This document shows positions 1-5,287 of a stretch of 8,907 nt of DNA, in pieces. The notes under the pieces are model-generated. The model did not search any database. It was not told the origin of the DNA and saw only the letters and a program-made list of their open reading frames with translations. The stretch lies in NCBI GenBank assembly GCA_020723225.1, contig DYJG01000009.1:1-8907 (forward strand), read 5' to 3'. Both the position numbers and the translations under genes were made by a program. The DNA is from Desulfobacca acetoxidans (GTDB taxonomy: Bacteria; Desulfobacterota; Desulfobaccia; Desulfobaccales; 0-14-0-80-60-11). The first letter of the stretch is position 1. Each line of letters starts with the position of its first letter.

Positions 1-1
1 C

Positions 2-136
2 TTGCCCGGTTATCCCAACGGCTATGAGTTTACCATTCCCATGACCTTTGAATTTCCATCCTCCGGCCCGGCAAAATTATTCACCGGCCCGATTATGCAC
101 GACCCGCAGGAGGAATTCATCCGCGCCGGCAATTAA
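2..136 (+). CDS. C-terminal end of a serine hydrolase (beta-lactamase family) paralog, truncated by window edge
   Basis: The frame starting at base 2 is open from the window edge to a TAA at 134-136 and encodes 44 residues, beginning LPGYPNGYEF and ending EEFIRAGN. This matches the last 44 residues of the complete hydrolase at 198-1790 (LPDYHPNYPL ... FTRTGN): 13 of 44 positions are identical without any gap, including LPxY, the central PxTF, the SS pair and the final FxRxGN. The last 11 bases including the stop (CCGGCAATTAA) are identical in both genes. The piece would be the end of the DUF3471-like C-terminal domain; the catalytic part lies outside the window. It is therefore the upstream member of a tandem gene duplication. 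Function is inferred only through the paralog. Confidence 0.8.
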   Translation: MPGYPNGYEFTIPMTFEFPSSGPAKLFTGPIMHDPQEEFIRAGN

Positions 137-141
137 GGCGG

Positions 142-169
142 TTTTTGGTTCTGGGTTTTGGGTTTTTGG
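142..169 (+). repeat. Four degenerate 7-bp tandem units after the upstream paralog
   Basis: Four consecutive heptamers, TTTTTGG, TTCTGGG, TTTTGGG and TTTTTGG, start five bases after the stop codon of the upstream hydrolase and are followed by TAAAGGAATT. A matching block with the same copy number stands behind the second hydrolase at 1797-1824. The role is unknown. Confidence 0.75.
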
Positions 170-187
170 TAAAGGAATTGGTAGAGT

Positions 188-194
188 GGAGGAG
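188..194 (+). promoter_or_regulatory. Ribosome binding site fixing the hydrolase start at 198
   Basis: GGAGGAG lies 3 bases before the ATG at 198. The open frame extends further upstream to an ATG at 48, but that stretch overlaps the end of the preceding gene in another frame. This site together with the signal peptide that begins at 198 decides the start. Confidence 0.8.
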
Positions 195-197
195 AAA

Positions 198-1790
198 ATG
201 CGGCTTTCCCGAAGAAGGCTGAGAAACCTGGCGGTGGTTGGTGGTTGTCTGTTGGCCCTGGCCATGGTTTTCCACCCCGGCGCAGTCCGGGCCGATTGGC
301 TGCAGGACCTGGAGGCCGACGCGGCCGCTTGGATGACCGAGGCGGGCATCCCCGGCATGGCCATGGCCATAGTGAAAAATGATGTGGTCATCTATGCCAA
401 AGGCTTCGGCCATTTGAGCAATGAACCCAATTCCCCCCTGGTTAATGCCGACACGGTCTTTGACATCGGCTCCTGCTCCAAGGCCTTTGGCGCCGCCCAA
501 ATCGCCATGCTGGCGGATGAGAAGAGGCTTGCCTGGAATGATCCGGTCAGAAATCACCTGACCTGGTTTAAGATGTTCGATCCCTGGGTCAATAAGCAGT
601 TCCAGGTGGAGGACCTGCTGTGCCACCGCAGCGGCTTGTCTTGGTATTCCTACCTGGGTATGTGTTTCTTAGGATACACGCCGGGCCAGCAGGTGCGGGC
701 CATCCGTTATAAAGAGCCCGGCACCAGCTTCCGCAGCGCCTTTGCCTATCAGAACCACATGTATGTCGCGGCTGCGAAACTCGTGGAAGCCAAGACCGGC
801 CAGGCCTGGAAAGAAAATCTCCGCCAGCGGATCTTCGTTCCCCTGGGCATGAACCGCAGCGTCACCACTGAGGCCGAAGCGAACCGACTGCCCAATGTGG
901 CCAGCGGGCACCTGCTTCTGGCGGACGGCAGCCTGGCGCGCATCCCCCGACGCTGGACCAATCATTTCGTTACCGACAACATGCTCGCGGCCGGAGCCAT
1001 TAAATCCACGGCCAACGATATGGCCCAATGGCTGCGGCTGAACCTGGCATTGGGGAAATTCGGGATCAAGCAAATCGTGTCGGAAACCAACATGCGCTCC
1101 ATCCAGTCCCCCAGGATGCTCATGTCCCTCTGGGATCACGGACCCGCCTCGCCATACTCAGGTCCCGTGTCATACGGCGGCGGCTGGATGTACTTCGGCC
1201 TGGCGCCCCAACCCATCATCACCCATGATGGCACCGAGGTGGGTTTTAAGGCCAGCGTCCTATTAGTGCCCGGGGCCAACATCGGTATTGTGGTCCTCTC
1301 TAATATGGGCGCGGACTACACCGGCAAATACGGCGCCAGGGTGCAGACGGCCCAAAAGATTGCCTTCCGTTTCTATGACCTCTATTTCGGCAGGGAAACC
1401 TCCCTGGCCCAATTGGAGGAGAACGTGCTCAGGATGGAGAAAGTTTCGGGTCCGCCTCCCTCCCCGGCCCCAATCTCTCCCAAGGACCAGGCTCCCCCCT
1501 TCCCTCTGGAGAACTATTGCGGGACCTATTACCATCCGGCTTATGGCGACTTCGTGGTAAGCCTGGCGGGCGGCCAGTTGGAGATCACCATGGGGCCGCG
1601 GCAAATCCGCGCGCCCTTGGAGTACAACGACACCGACCAACAATTTCGGGCCTATTTGCCGGACTACCATCCCAACTACCCGTTGTACTATCCGTTCACT
1701 TTTGACCTGTCCTCCAGTCCCGCCACCATGACCCTGGCCGCGGTGATGGGCTGGCCCCAAAACGACGTCTTCACCCGGACCGGCAATTAA
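198..1790 (+). CDS. Exported serine hydrolase, class C beta-lactamase / penicillin-binding-protein fold, with DUF3471-like C-terminal domain
   Basis: The 530-residue product starts with an arginine-rich N-terminus (SRRRLR), a hydrophobic stretch at about residues 11-25 and a likely signal peptidase site after VRA at residue 32, so it is probably periplasmic; the arginines leave Tat export possible. Family motifs are complete: the nucleophile motif SCSK at residues 92-95, LLCHRSGL at 140-147, YQN at 184-186 and HDG at 343-345, which takes the place of the KTG box. A proline-rich linker at about 415-436 leads to a C-terminal beta domain (LENYCGTYY onward, 437-530) like DUF3471. Such proteins include esterases, D-aminopeptidases and peptidoglycan-processing enzymes; the true substrate cannot be read from the sequence, and beta-lactam resistance should not be assumed. 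It is the downstream member of a tandem pair and is followed by a terminator. Confidence 0.9.
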   Translation: MRLSRRRLRNLAVVGGCLLALAMVFHPGAVRADWLQDLEADAAAWMTEAGIPGMAMAIVKNDVVIYAKGFGHLSNEPNSPLVNADTVFDIGSCSKAFGAAQIAMLADEKRLAWNDPVRNHLTWFKMFDPWVNKQFQVEDLLCHRSGLSWYSYLGMCFLGYTPGQQVRAIRYKEPGTSFRSAFAYQNHMYVAAAKLVEAKTGQAWKENLRQRIFVPLGMNRSVTTEAEANRLPNVASGHLLLADGSLARIPRRWTNHFVTDNMLAAGAIKSTANDMAQWLRLNLALGKFGIKQIVSETNMRSIQSPRMLMSLWDHGPASPYSGPVSYGGGWMYFGLAPQPIITHDGTEVGFKASVLLVPGANIGIVVLSNMGADYTGKYGARVQTAQKIAFRFYDLYFGRETSLAQLEENVLRMEKVSGPPPSPAPISPKDQAPPFPLENYCGTYYHPAYGDFVVSLAGGQLEITMGPRQIRAPLEYNDTDQQFRAYLPDYHPNYPLYYPFTFDLSSSPATMTLAAVMGWPQNDVFTRTGN

Positions 1791-1796
1791 TAACCG

Positions 1797-1824
1797 TTTT
1801 CGGTTTTCAGTTTTCGGTTTTCGG
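1797..1824 (+). repeat. Four near-perfect 7-bp tandem units after the complete hydrolase gene
   Basis: The units TTTTCGG, TTTTCAG, TTTTCGG and TTTTCGG begin six bases after the stop codon and are followed by TTAAAGAATT. Copy number, phase and flanks mirror the block at 142-169, which suggests that it was duplicated with the gene or was inserted at the same spot twice. Heptanucleotide tandem repeats are known from other bacteria, for example the STRR sequences of cyanobacteria, but no shared origin is claimed. Confidence 0.8.
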
Positions 1825-1865
1825 TTAAAGAATTCTGATTATCAATGAGTTAGCAATTAGGTTTG

Positions 1866-1893
1866 TTGCCGCTGAAACCGAACTTGGTATAAG
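1866..1893 (+). promoter_or_regulatory. Possible sigma70-type promoter just before the terminator
   Basis: TTGCCG at 1866-1871 and TATAAG at 1888-1893 are separated by 16 bases. Transcription would begin near 1900 and meet the terminator at 1910-1940 within about 40 nt. It could be a chance match, the start of a very short RNA, or a recD2 promoter with an attenuator behind it. Confidence 0.3.
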
Positions 1894-1909
1894 ATCCTCT
1901 TTCAGTAGC

Positions 1910-1940
1910 AAAGCCCGGTCCCGGGACCGGGCTTTTTTTT
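1910..1940 (+). terminator. Strong intrinsic terminator
   Basis: Bases 1910-1935 form a perfect 26-bp palindrome (arm AAAGCCCGGTCCC). As RNA it gives an 11-bp, mostly GC stem with a CCGG loop, and the T run 1933-1940 completes the terminator. It ends the hydrolase transcription unit and separates it from recD2. The minus strand has only a short T run on the other side, so it acts mainly rightward. Confidence 0.9.
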
Positions 1941-2003
1941 ATCGATTACCCTGCCGATCAACTCCGTCTATGGTACTATACTAAAAAACATCAGGTCCCG
2001 ACC

Positions 2004-4265
2004 TTGGCCCTTACCCCCCCTCCCCTGCCGCCGGAAATCGCCGCCCAGCCCCTGGAAACCCTGGAGGGCACGGTGGAGCGCATCACCTTCGCCGACCCGG
2101 AGTCCCACTACGCGGTGCTGCGCCTGAAGGTCAAGGGCCGGCGTCTGCCCGTCACCGTGGTGGGAGCCCTGGCCGCGGTGAGCGAAGGGGAGCAGCTCCA
2201 TATCAAGGGCAAGTATGAAGTCCACCCCAGGTACGGGGAGCAGCTCCGGGCCGTGTGGTGGTACGCGGTGCTGCCGGCTACGGTGGCCGGGATCACCAAA
2301 TACCTGGCCTCCGGGCTGGTGAAGGGAATCGGCCCGGAGATGGCCCAACGTTTAGTGGCCCATTTCGGGACCGAGACCCTGGAGGTCATCGACAACCACC
2401 GGGAGCGCTTGCTCGAGGTGCCGGGCATCGGCCCCAAGCGGCTGGAGCAGATCGGCGCGGCCTGGCAGGGGCAAAAGGAAGTCCGGGAGATCATGGTCTC
2501 CCTCCAGGGTTTGGGCGTGAGCTTGGGCCTGGCCACCAAGATTTACCAGACCTACGGCGTCAAGGCCGTGGAGGTCCTCACCACCAACCCCTATCAACTG
2601 GCCCTGGACATCCAGGGGCTGGGGTTTCTTACCGCGGACCGCCTGGCCTCCCGCTTAAATTTGGACCCCCTGGCCCCGGCCCGCCTGGCCGCGGGGCTGC
2701 TCCACGTCCTGGACACCCTGGCAGGCGAAGGCCATGTCTACGCACCCCAGGAAAAGCTGTTCCAGCAAACCCAGGAATTGCTCCGCATCGCAACCGAGCC
2801 CCTGGCCGGGGCCTTGAAAAGGCTGGAGCAGGAGGGCCGGGTGGTCCTTGAAGAACTGCCGGACGGCCCCGGGGTCTACAAAAGAGGCGCCTGGGCCGCG
2901 GAAACGGGTGTGGCCCGGATGCTGGGAGGTCTGCTGGCGGCGCCGGGGGCTACTCCCCCTCTGCATATTGCCGACCTGGTGGGCCTGGTGCAGAAAAACC
3001 GGGGCCTGGAGCTTGCCCCGGAGCAGGCCGCAGCAGTGGCCGCGGCCCTGAAAGAGAAAGTCCTGGTCATCACCGGCGGCCCGGGCACCGGCAAGACCAC
3101 CATCGTCAGTTGCATCCTGGACCTTTTCCGGGGTCTGGGGTCCAAGGTCCTGCTCATGGCCCCCACGGGCCGGGCCGCCAAGCGCCTGGGCGAAGCCACC
3201 GGAGCCGAGGCCACCACCATCCACCGAGCCCTGGAGTTTTCCCCCCAGAACGGGGGCTTTAAGCGCGGCCCCACGGACCCCTTGAAGGCCCAGGTGGTGG
3301 TGGTGGACGAGACCTCCATGGTGGACATCTACCTGATGCACCACCTGCTCCGGGCCGTGCCCCAGTCCGCCCGCCTCATCCTGGTGGGGGACGCGCACCA
3401 GCTCCCGGCGGTGGGTCCGGGAAACGTGCTCAAAGACCTGATGGCCTCCGAGGTCCTCAAGGTCTGCCGCCTCACCCAGATTTTCCGCCAGGCCCGGGAG
3501 TCCCTCATCGTGGTCAACGCCCATCGCATCAACCAGGGGGAATATCCGGTGCTGCCCAAGTATTTCGGGAAGACCGACTTCGTCTTCCTGGAATTGGACG
3601 AACCCCTGGCCTTGCAGCGCCGCCTTCTCGACCTGGTGGCGACCGAGCTGCCACGGCGCTACGGCTTCAACCCCGTCAAGGATTTGCAGGTGATCTCCCC
3701 CATGCACCGGGGGCCTCTGGGGATTCAGACCCTCAATCATCTCCTGCAGCAGCGACTGAACGCCAAGAGCGAGACCTGGACCTGGGCCGGCCGCGCCTTT
3801 CATCGGGGCGACAAGGTCATGCAGCTCCGGAACAATTATCTGAAAGAGGTGTTCAACGGCGACATCGGCCAGGTTGTGGGCCTGGCCGGCGACACCGGCC
3901 AGCTCCTGGTGAACTTCGAGGGCCGGGTGATTCCCTACGACCCCGGGGAACGGGAAGAGATCACCCTGGCCTATGCCATCACCGTACACAAGTCCCAGGG
4001 CAACGAATTTCCCGCGGTGCTCCTTGTGCTCACCACCCAGCATTTCATGCTGCTGCAAAGGAATCTGCTCTATACCGGAGTCACCCGGGGCCGGCGGCTG
4101 GTGGTGCTTTTGGGGAGCAAAAAGGCCTTGGGCATGGCCATCAGCAACGATAAACCCATCCGGCGGTACACCCAACTGGCGTCCCGGCTGCGCCAGGCTC
4201 TGGCCCCGATATCGGGAAAAAGTCTTGACTTTTCCCACCCGCAAGTGCACAATCATATTAAATAA
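2004..4265 (+). CDS. recD2: RecD2-type ATP-dependent 5'-3' DNA helicase (RecD/TraA family)
   Basis: The 753-residue protein has the full RecD2 layout. An N-terminal OB-like segment (EGTVERITFADPESHYAVLRL) is followed by two helix-hairpin-helix motifs (VKGIGP at 106-111, VPGIGP at 139-144) and a superfamily 1B helicase core: Walker A GGPGTGKT at 358-365 (K364), motif II DETSM at 435-439, then LVGDAHQLPAVGPG, LTQIFRQA, HKSQGNEF at 662-669 and LLYTGVTRGRR near the end. RecD2 unwinds DNA 5'-3' and serves in repair and replication-fork stability without RecBC. The start is TTG at 2004; no ATG or GTG exists upstream in frame and the Shine-Dalgarno is poor, so expression is probably low. Family members open with a sequence like LEGTVERI, so an internal GTG is possible but less likely. 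The next gene begins 10 bases after the stop. Confidence 0.95.
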   Translation: MALTPPPLPPEIAAQPLETLEGTVERITFADPESHYAVLRLKVKGRRLPVTVVGALAAVSEGEQLHIKGKYEVHPRYGEQLRAVWWYAVLPATVAGITKYLASGLVKGIGPEMAQRLVAHFGTETLEVIDNHRERLLEVPGIGPKRLEQIGAAWQGQKEVREIMVSLQGLGVSLGLATKIYQTYGVKAVEVLTTNPYQLALDIQGLGFLTADRLASRLNLDPLAPARLAAGLLHVLDTLAGEGHVYAPQEKLFQQTQELLRIATEPLAGALKRLEQEGRVVLEELPDGPGVYKRGAWAAETGVARMLGGLLAAPGATPPLHIADLVGLVQKNRGLELAPEQAAAVAAALKEKVLVITGGPGTGKTTIVSCILDLFRGLGSKVLLMAPTGRAAKRLGEATGAEATTIHRALEFSPQNGGFKRGPTDPLKAQVVVVDETSMVDIYLMHHLLRAVPQSARLILVGDAHQLPAVGPGNVLKDLMASEVLKVCRLTQIFRQARESLIVVNAHRINQGEYPVLPKYFGKTDFVFLELDEPLALQRRLLDLVATELPRRYGFNPVKDLQVISPMHRGPLGIQTLNHLLQQRLNAKSETWTWAGRAFHRGDKVMQLRNNYLKEVFNGDIGQVVGLAGDTGQLLVNFEGRVIPYDPGEREEITLAYAITVHKSQGNEFPAVLLVLTTQHFMLLQRNLLYTGVTRGRRLVVLLGSKKALGMAISNDKPIRRYTQLASRLRQALAPISGKSLDFSHPQVHNHIK

Positions 4266-4275
4266 TTAAGGGAAA

Positions 4276-4515
4276 ATGGTGGCAATGGACCTTTTCAACA
4301 ACCTGGAACAGAAACTGGAGAACATTCTCAAAAAGTTTGAGAGTCTCAAGGAGGCCAACGCGTCCTTGCAGAAAGACCTCGCTGCCAAGGATCAGGCCCT
4401 CAAGGAAGCTGAAGCCGCCCTGGACAAGGTCTCGCAGGAGAGGGAGGTAATTCGCCAACGGATCGACAAGATCCTGAGAAGGCTGGATATCCTGGATAAA
4501 GGAGAATCAGCCTAG
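4276..4515 (+). CDS. zapB: Small ZapB-like coiled-coil protein
   Basis: The 79-residue product is almost entirely helical heptads (LEQKLENILKKFESLKEANA onward), rich in Lys, Glu, Leu and Ala and without Cys, Pro or a membrane segment, as expected for a cytoplasmic coiled coil. In E. coli, ZapB is an 81-residue coiled coil that binds ZapA at the FtsZ ring and helps to link the ring to the chromosome. Size and position directly before zapA, with their coding regions two bases apart, support the same role here, but coiled coils resemble each other and the identity rests largely on context. AAGGG at 4268-4272 is only 3 bases from the ATG at 4276; an ATG at 4285 (giving MDLFNNLEQK) lies 12 bases away and is an alternative start. 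Confidence 0.7.
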   Translation: MVAMDLFNNLEQKLENILKKFESLKEANASLQKDLAAKDQALKEAEAALDKVSQEREVIRQRIDKILRRLDILDKGESA

Positions 4516-4517
4516 CA

Positions 4518-4826
4518 TTGGACCAGGAGCCCAAGCCGGTGATGGTGGAAATTCTGGGGCGGCCCCTTCAGGTGAAGGGCAGTATCCCCCCGGAACGCCT
4601 GCAAGTTGTCGCCCGCATGGTGGACGAGCACCTGCGGGAATTGCAGCGCGCCTTTCCTTCCAGTCCCCTGGCTGATCTGGCCATTCTGGCCGCGTTGAAT
4701 CTGGCGTGTGAATTTTTGGAGAGCAAGGAGGACTATCAACAACTCCAAACGGATATCGAGCAACGATCCCGACAATTGATACAAAAGCTGGAGGCCCACG
4801 GTTCTTCTTCCCCACCCGGACCTTGA
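4518..4826 (+). CDS. zapA: Cell division protein ZapA
   Basis: The 102-residue protein fits ZapA: an N-terminal globular part (VMVEILGRPLQVKG, then IPPERLQVVARMVDEHLREL) containing the family's characteristic LADLAILAALNLACEFLE segment at about residues 50-67, then a C-terminal coiled coil (EDYQQLQTDIEQRSRQLIQKLEAH). ZapA tetramers crosslink FtsZ protofilaments at midcell. The start is uncertain: TTG at 4518 has AAAGGAG 13 bases upstream, while GTG at 4539 has AGGAG at 4525-4529, 9 bases upstream, and ATG at 4542 follows at once. The core family homology begins near residue 9, so the shorter forms are credible. The ZapB-like gene ends at 4515 and a 6S-like RNA follows, the same zapA to 6S RNA link that is known in gammaproteobacteria. 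Confidence 0.92.
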   Translation: MDQEPKPVMVEILGRPLQVKGSIPPERLQVVARMVDEHLRELQRAFPSSPLADLAILAALNLACEFLESKEDYQQLQTDIEQRSRQLIQKLEAHGSSSPPGP

Positions 4827-4838
4827 AGGAGGGGCAGT

Positions 4839-5023
4839 TTGGAGAAGAAAAACGGGCCGAAAGCGTCAGCCTGACCCGGGGACGGACAGGCAGGGGTGAT
4901 AAAGAAGCGGGGAGATATACACGTTATTCCGGGCGTAAGCGCCGGTCAGGAATATGGACTTGCAGCATGCGGGCCCACGATTAATAAAAGCGAATAGTTT
5001 GCCAAGCCAGGCCATATTTCCAA
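4839..5023 (+). ncRNA. ssrS: Probable 6S RNA (RNA polymerase regulator)
   Basis: This stretch between zapA and rny can be folded by hand into a long rod with a central bubble. The closing stem pairs 4839-4845 with 5017-5023 (including a G-U) and GGCC 4855-4858 with 5010-5013; 4889-4894 pairs with 4998-5003. The apical hairpin pairs TATTCC 4925-4930 with GGAATA 4949-4954 and GGCG 4932-4935 with CGCC 4940-4943 around a TAAG loop. The bubble strands carry GGGGAGATAT and GCAGCATGCGGGCCC, resembling the conserved CCGATAT and GAGCATGCTCGGTCC of E. coli 6S RNA. The length of about 185 nt equals that of 6S RNA, and a T run (5024-5029) follows. 6S RNA mimics an open promoter and sequesters the housekeeping sigma holoenzyme in stationary phase. 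The ends are estimates, and no covariance search was possible. Confidence 0.65.
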
Positions 5024-5105
5024 TTTTTTAATCGAGGAGGAGCGGCAAAAAATCCCCAATTCAGTAATTATTTGAATAATCAGGTACTTGCTTTGCGGTT
5101 TACGG

Positions 5106-5121
5106 CCGGTCAGATGACCGG
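5106..5121 (+). repeat. Hairpin CCGGTCA / TGACCGG
   Basis: A 7-bp perfect inverted repeat with two central bases lies in the rny leader. It is followed by C-rich sequence and not by T's, so it is not a standard intrinsic terminator. It directly precedes the G-poor tract. Confidence 0.55.
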
Positions 5122-5150
5122 ACCTTCCCCCCTCTACCCCTCGCCTCCCT
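5122..5150 (+). promoter_or_regulatory. C-rich, G-poor tract, possible Rho loading site
   Basis: Of 29 bases, 19 are C and only one is G, in a non-coding transcript region between two hairpins. Such C-over-G stretches are typical of Rho utilisation sites. This would allow Rho-dependent termination between the 6S-like RNA and rny. It rests on composition only. Confidence 0.3.
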
Positions 5151-5158
5151 AATCGCCT

Positions 5159-5178
5159 GGCGAAAACGCCTTTTCGCC
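5159..5178 (+). repeat. Hairpin GGCGAAAA / TTTTCGCC
   Basis: An 8-bp perfect stem with a CGCC loop lies in the rny leader. The T's are within the stem and C's follow, so it is unlikely to be a terminator. It may be a structural element of the leader RNA. Confidence 0.55.
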
Positions 5179-5224
5179 CCCCTTTGCCTCCGTTCCGAGC
5201 AGGCCCAACATCCTCGCAGCCTTA

Positions 5225-5241
5225 GGCTTCGGCAGGAAGCC
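5225..5241 (+). repeat. Hairpin GGCTTC / GAAGCC close to the rny start
   Basis: A 6-bp stem with a 5-base loop ends 33 bases before the rny ribosome binding site. It shares bases 5225-5228 with an alternative small hairpin (AGCCT 5218-5222 with AGGCT 5224-5228), so the two cannot form together. Confidence 0.45.
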
Positions 5242-5287
5242 AGCCGGCAGGCAGGATCTATTAGATATACGCATAAGGGGACTCCCC

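Larger units (their letters stand above)
5024..5287 (+). other. Structured leader between the 6S-like RNA and rny
   Basis: These 264 bases contain no recognisable protein gene. They hold, in order, a T run after the 6S-like fold, an AT-rich inverted repeat (ATTATT 5067-5072 with AATAAT 5075-5080), three GC-rich hairpins, a C-rich G-poor tract and the rny ribosome binding site (AAGGGG at 5275-5280). No convincing promoter was seen. The length and structure suggest an rny mRNA leader, but a transcription start inside it is not shown. Confidence 0.4.

Noticed and set aside
48..197. N-terminal extension of the hydrolase from ATG 48
   Set aside because: It overlaps the coding end of the upstream paralog in another frame and runs through the heptamer repeats; the ribosome binding site and signal peptide favour ATG 198.
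237..248. Lipobox-like VVGGC at residues 13-17 of the hydrolase
   Set aside because: Only about six hydrophobic residues precede the Cys and the hydrophobic stretch continues after it; a VRA cleavage site at residue 32 fits better.
2655..4256. 533-codon open frame on the minus strand
   Set aside because: It lies entirely opposite recD2, has Gly/Gln/His-rich composition typical of antisense frames in GC-rich genes, and shows no recognisable domain.
5114..5152. Proline-rich 12-codon ORF (MTGPSPLYPSPP) in the rny leader
   Set aside because: No good ribosome binding site precedes it and the prolines follow simply from the C-rich tract.
5122..5190. G-quadruplex on the minus strand opposite the C-rich tract
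   Set aside because: Only three G runs of at least three lie close together; the next is about 25 or more bases away, so a canonical four-run motif is missing.
4913..5270. Repeated AGATATAC in the 6S-like RNA and before the rny start
   Set aside because: Too short to mean common origin; no -35 element at suitable distance makes either a convincing promoter.
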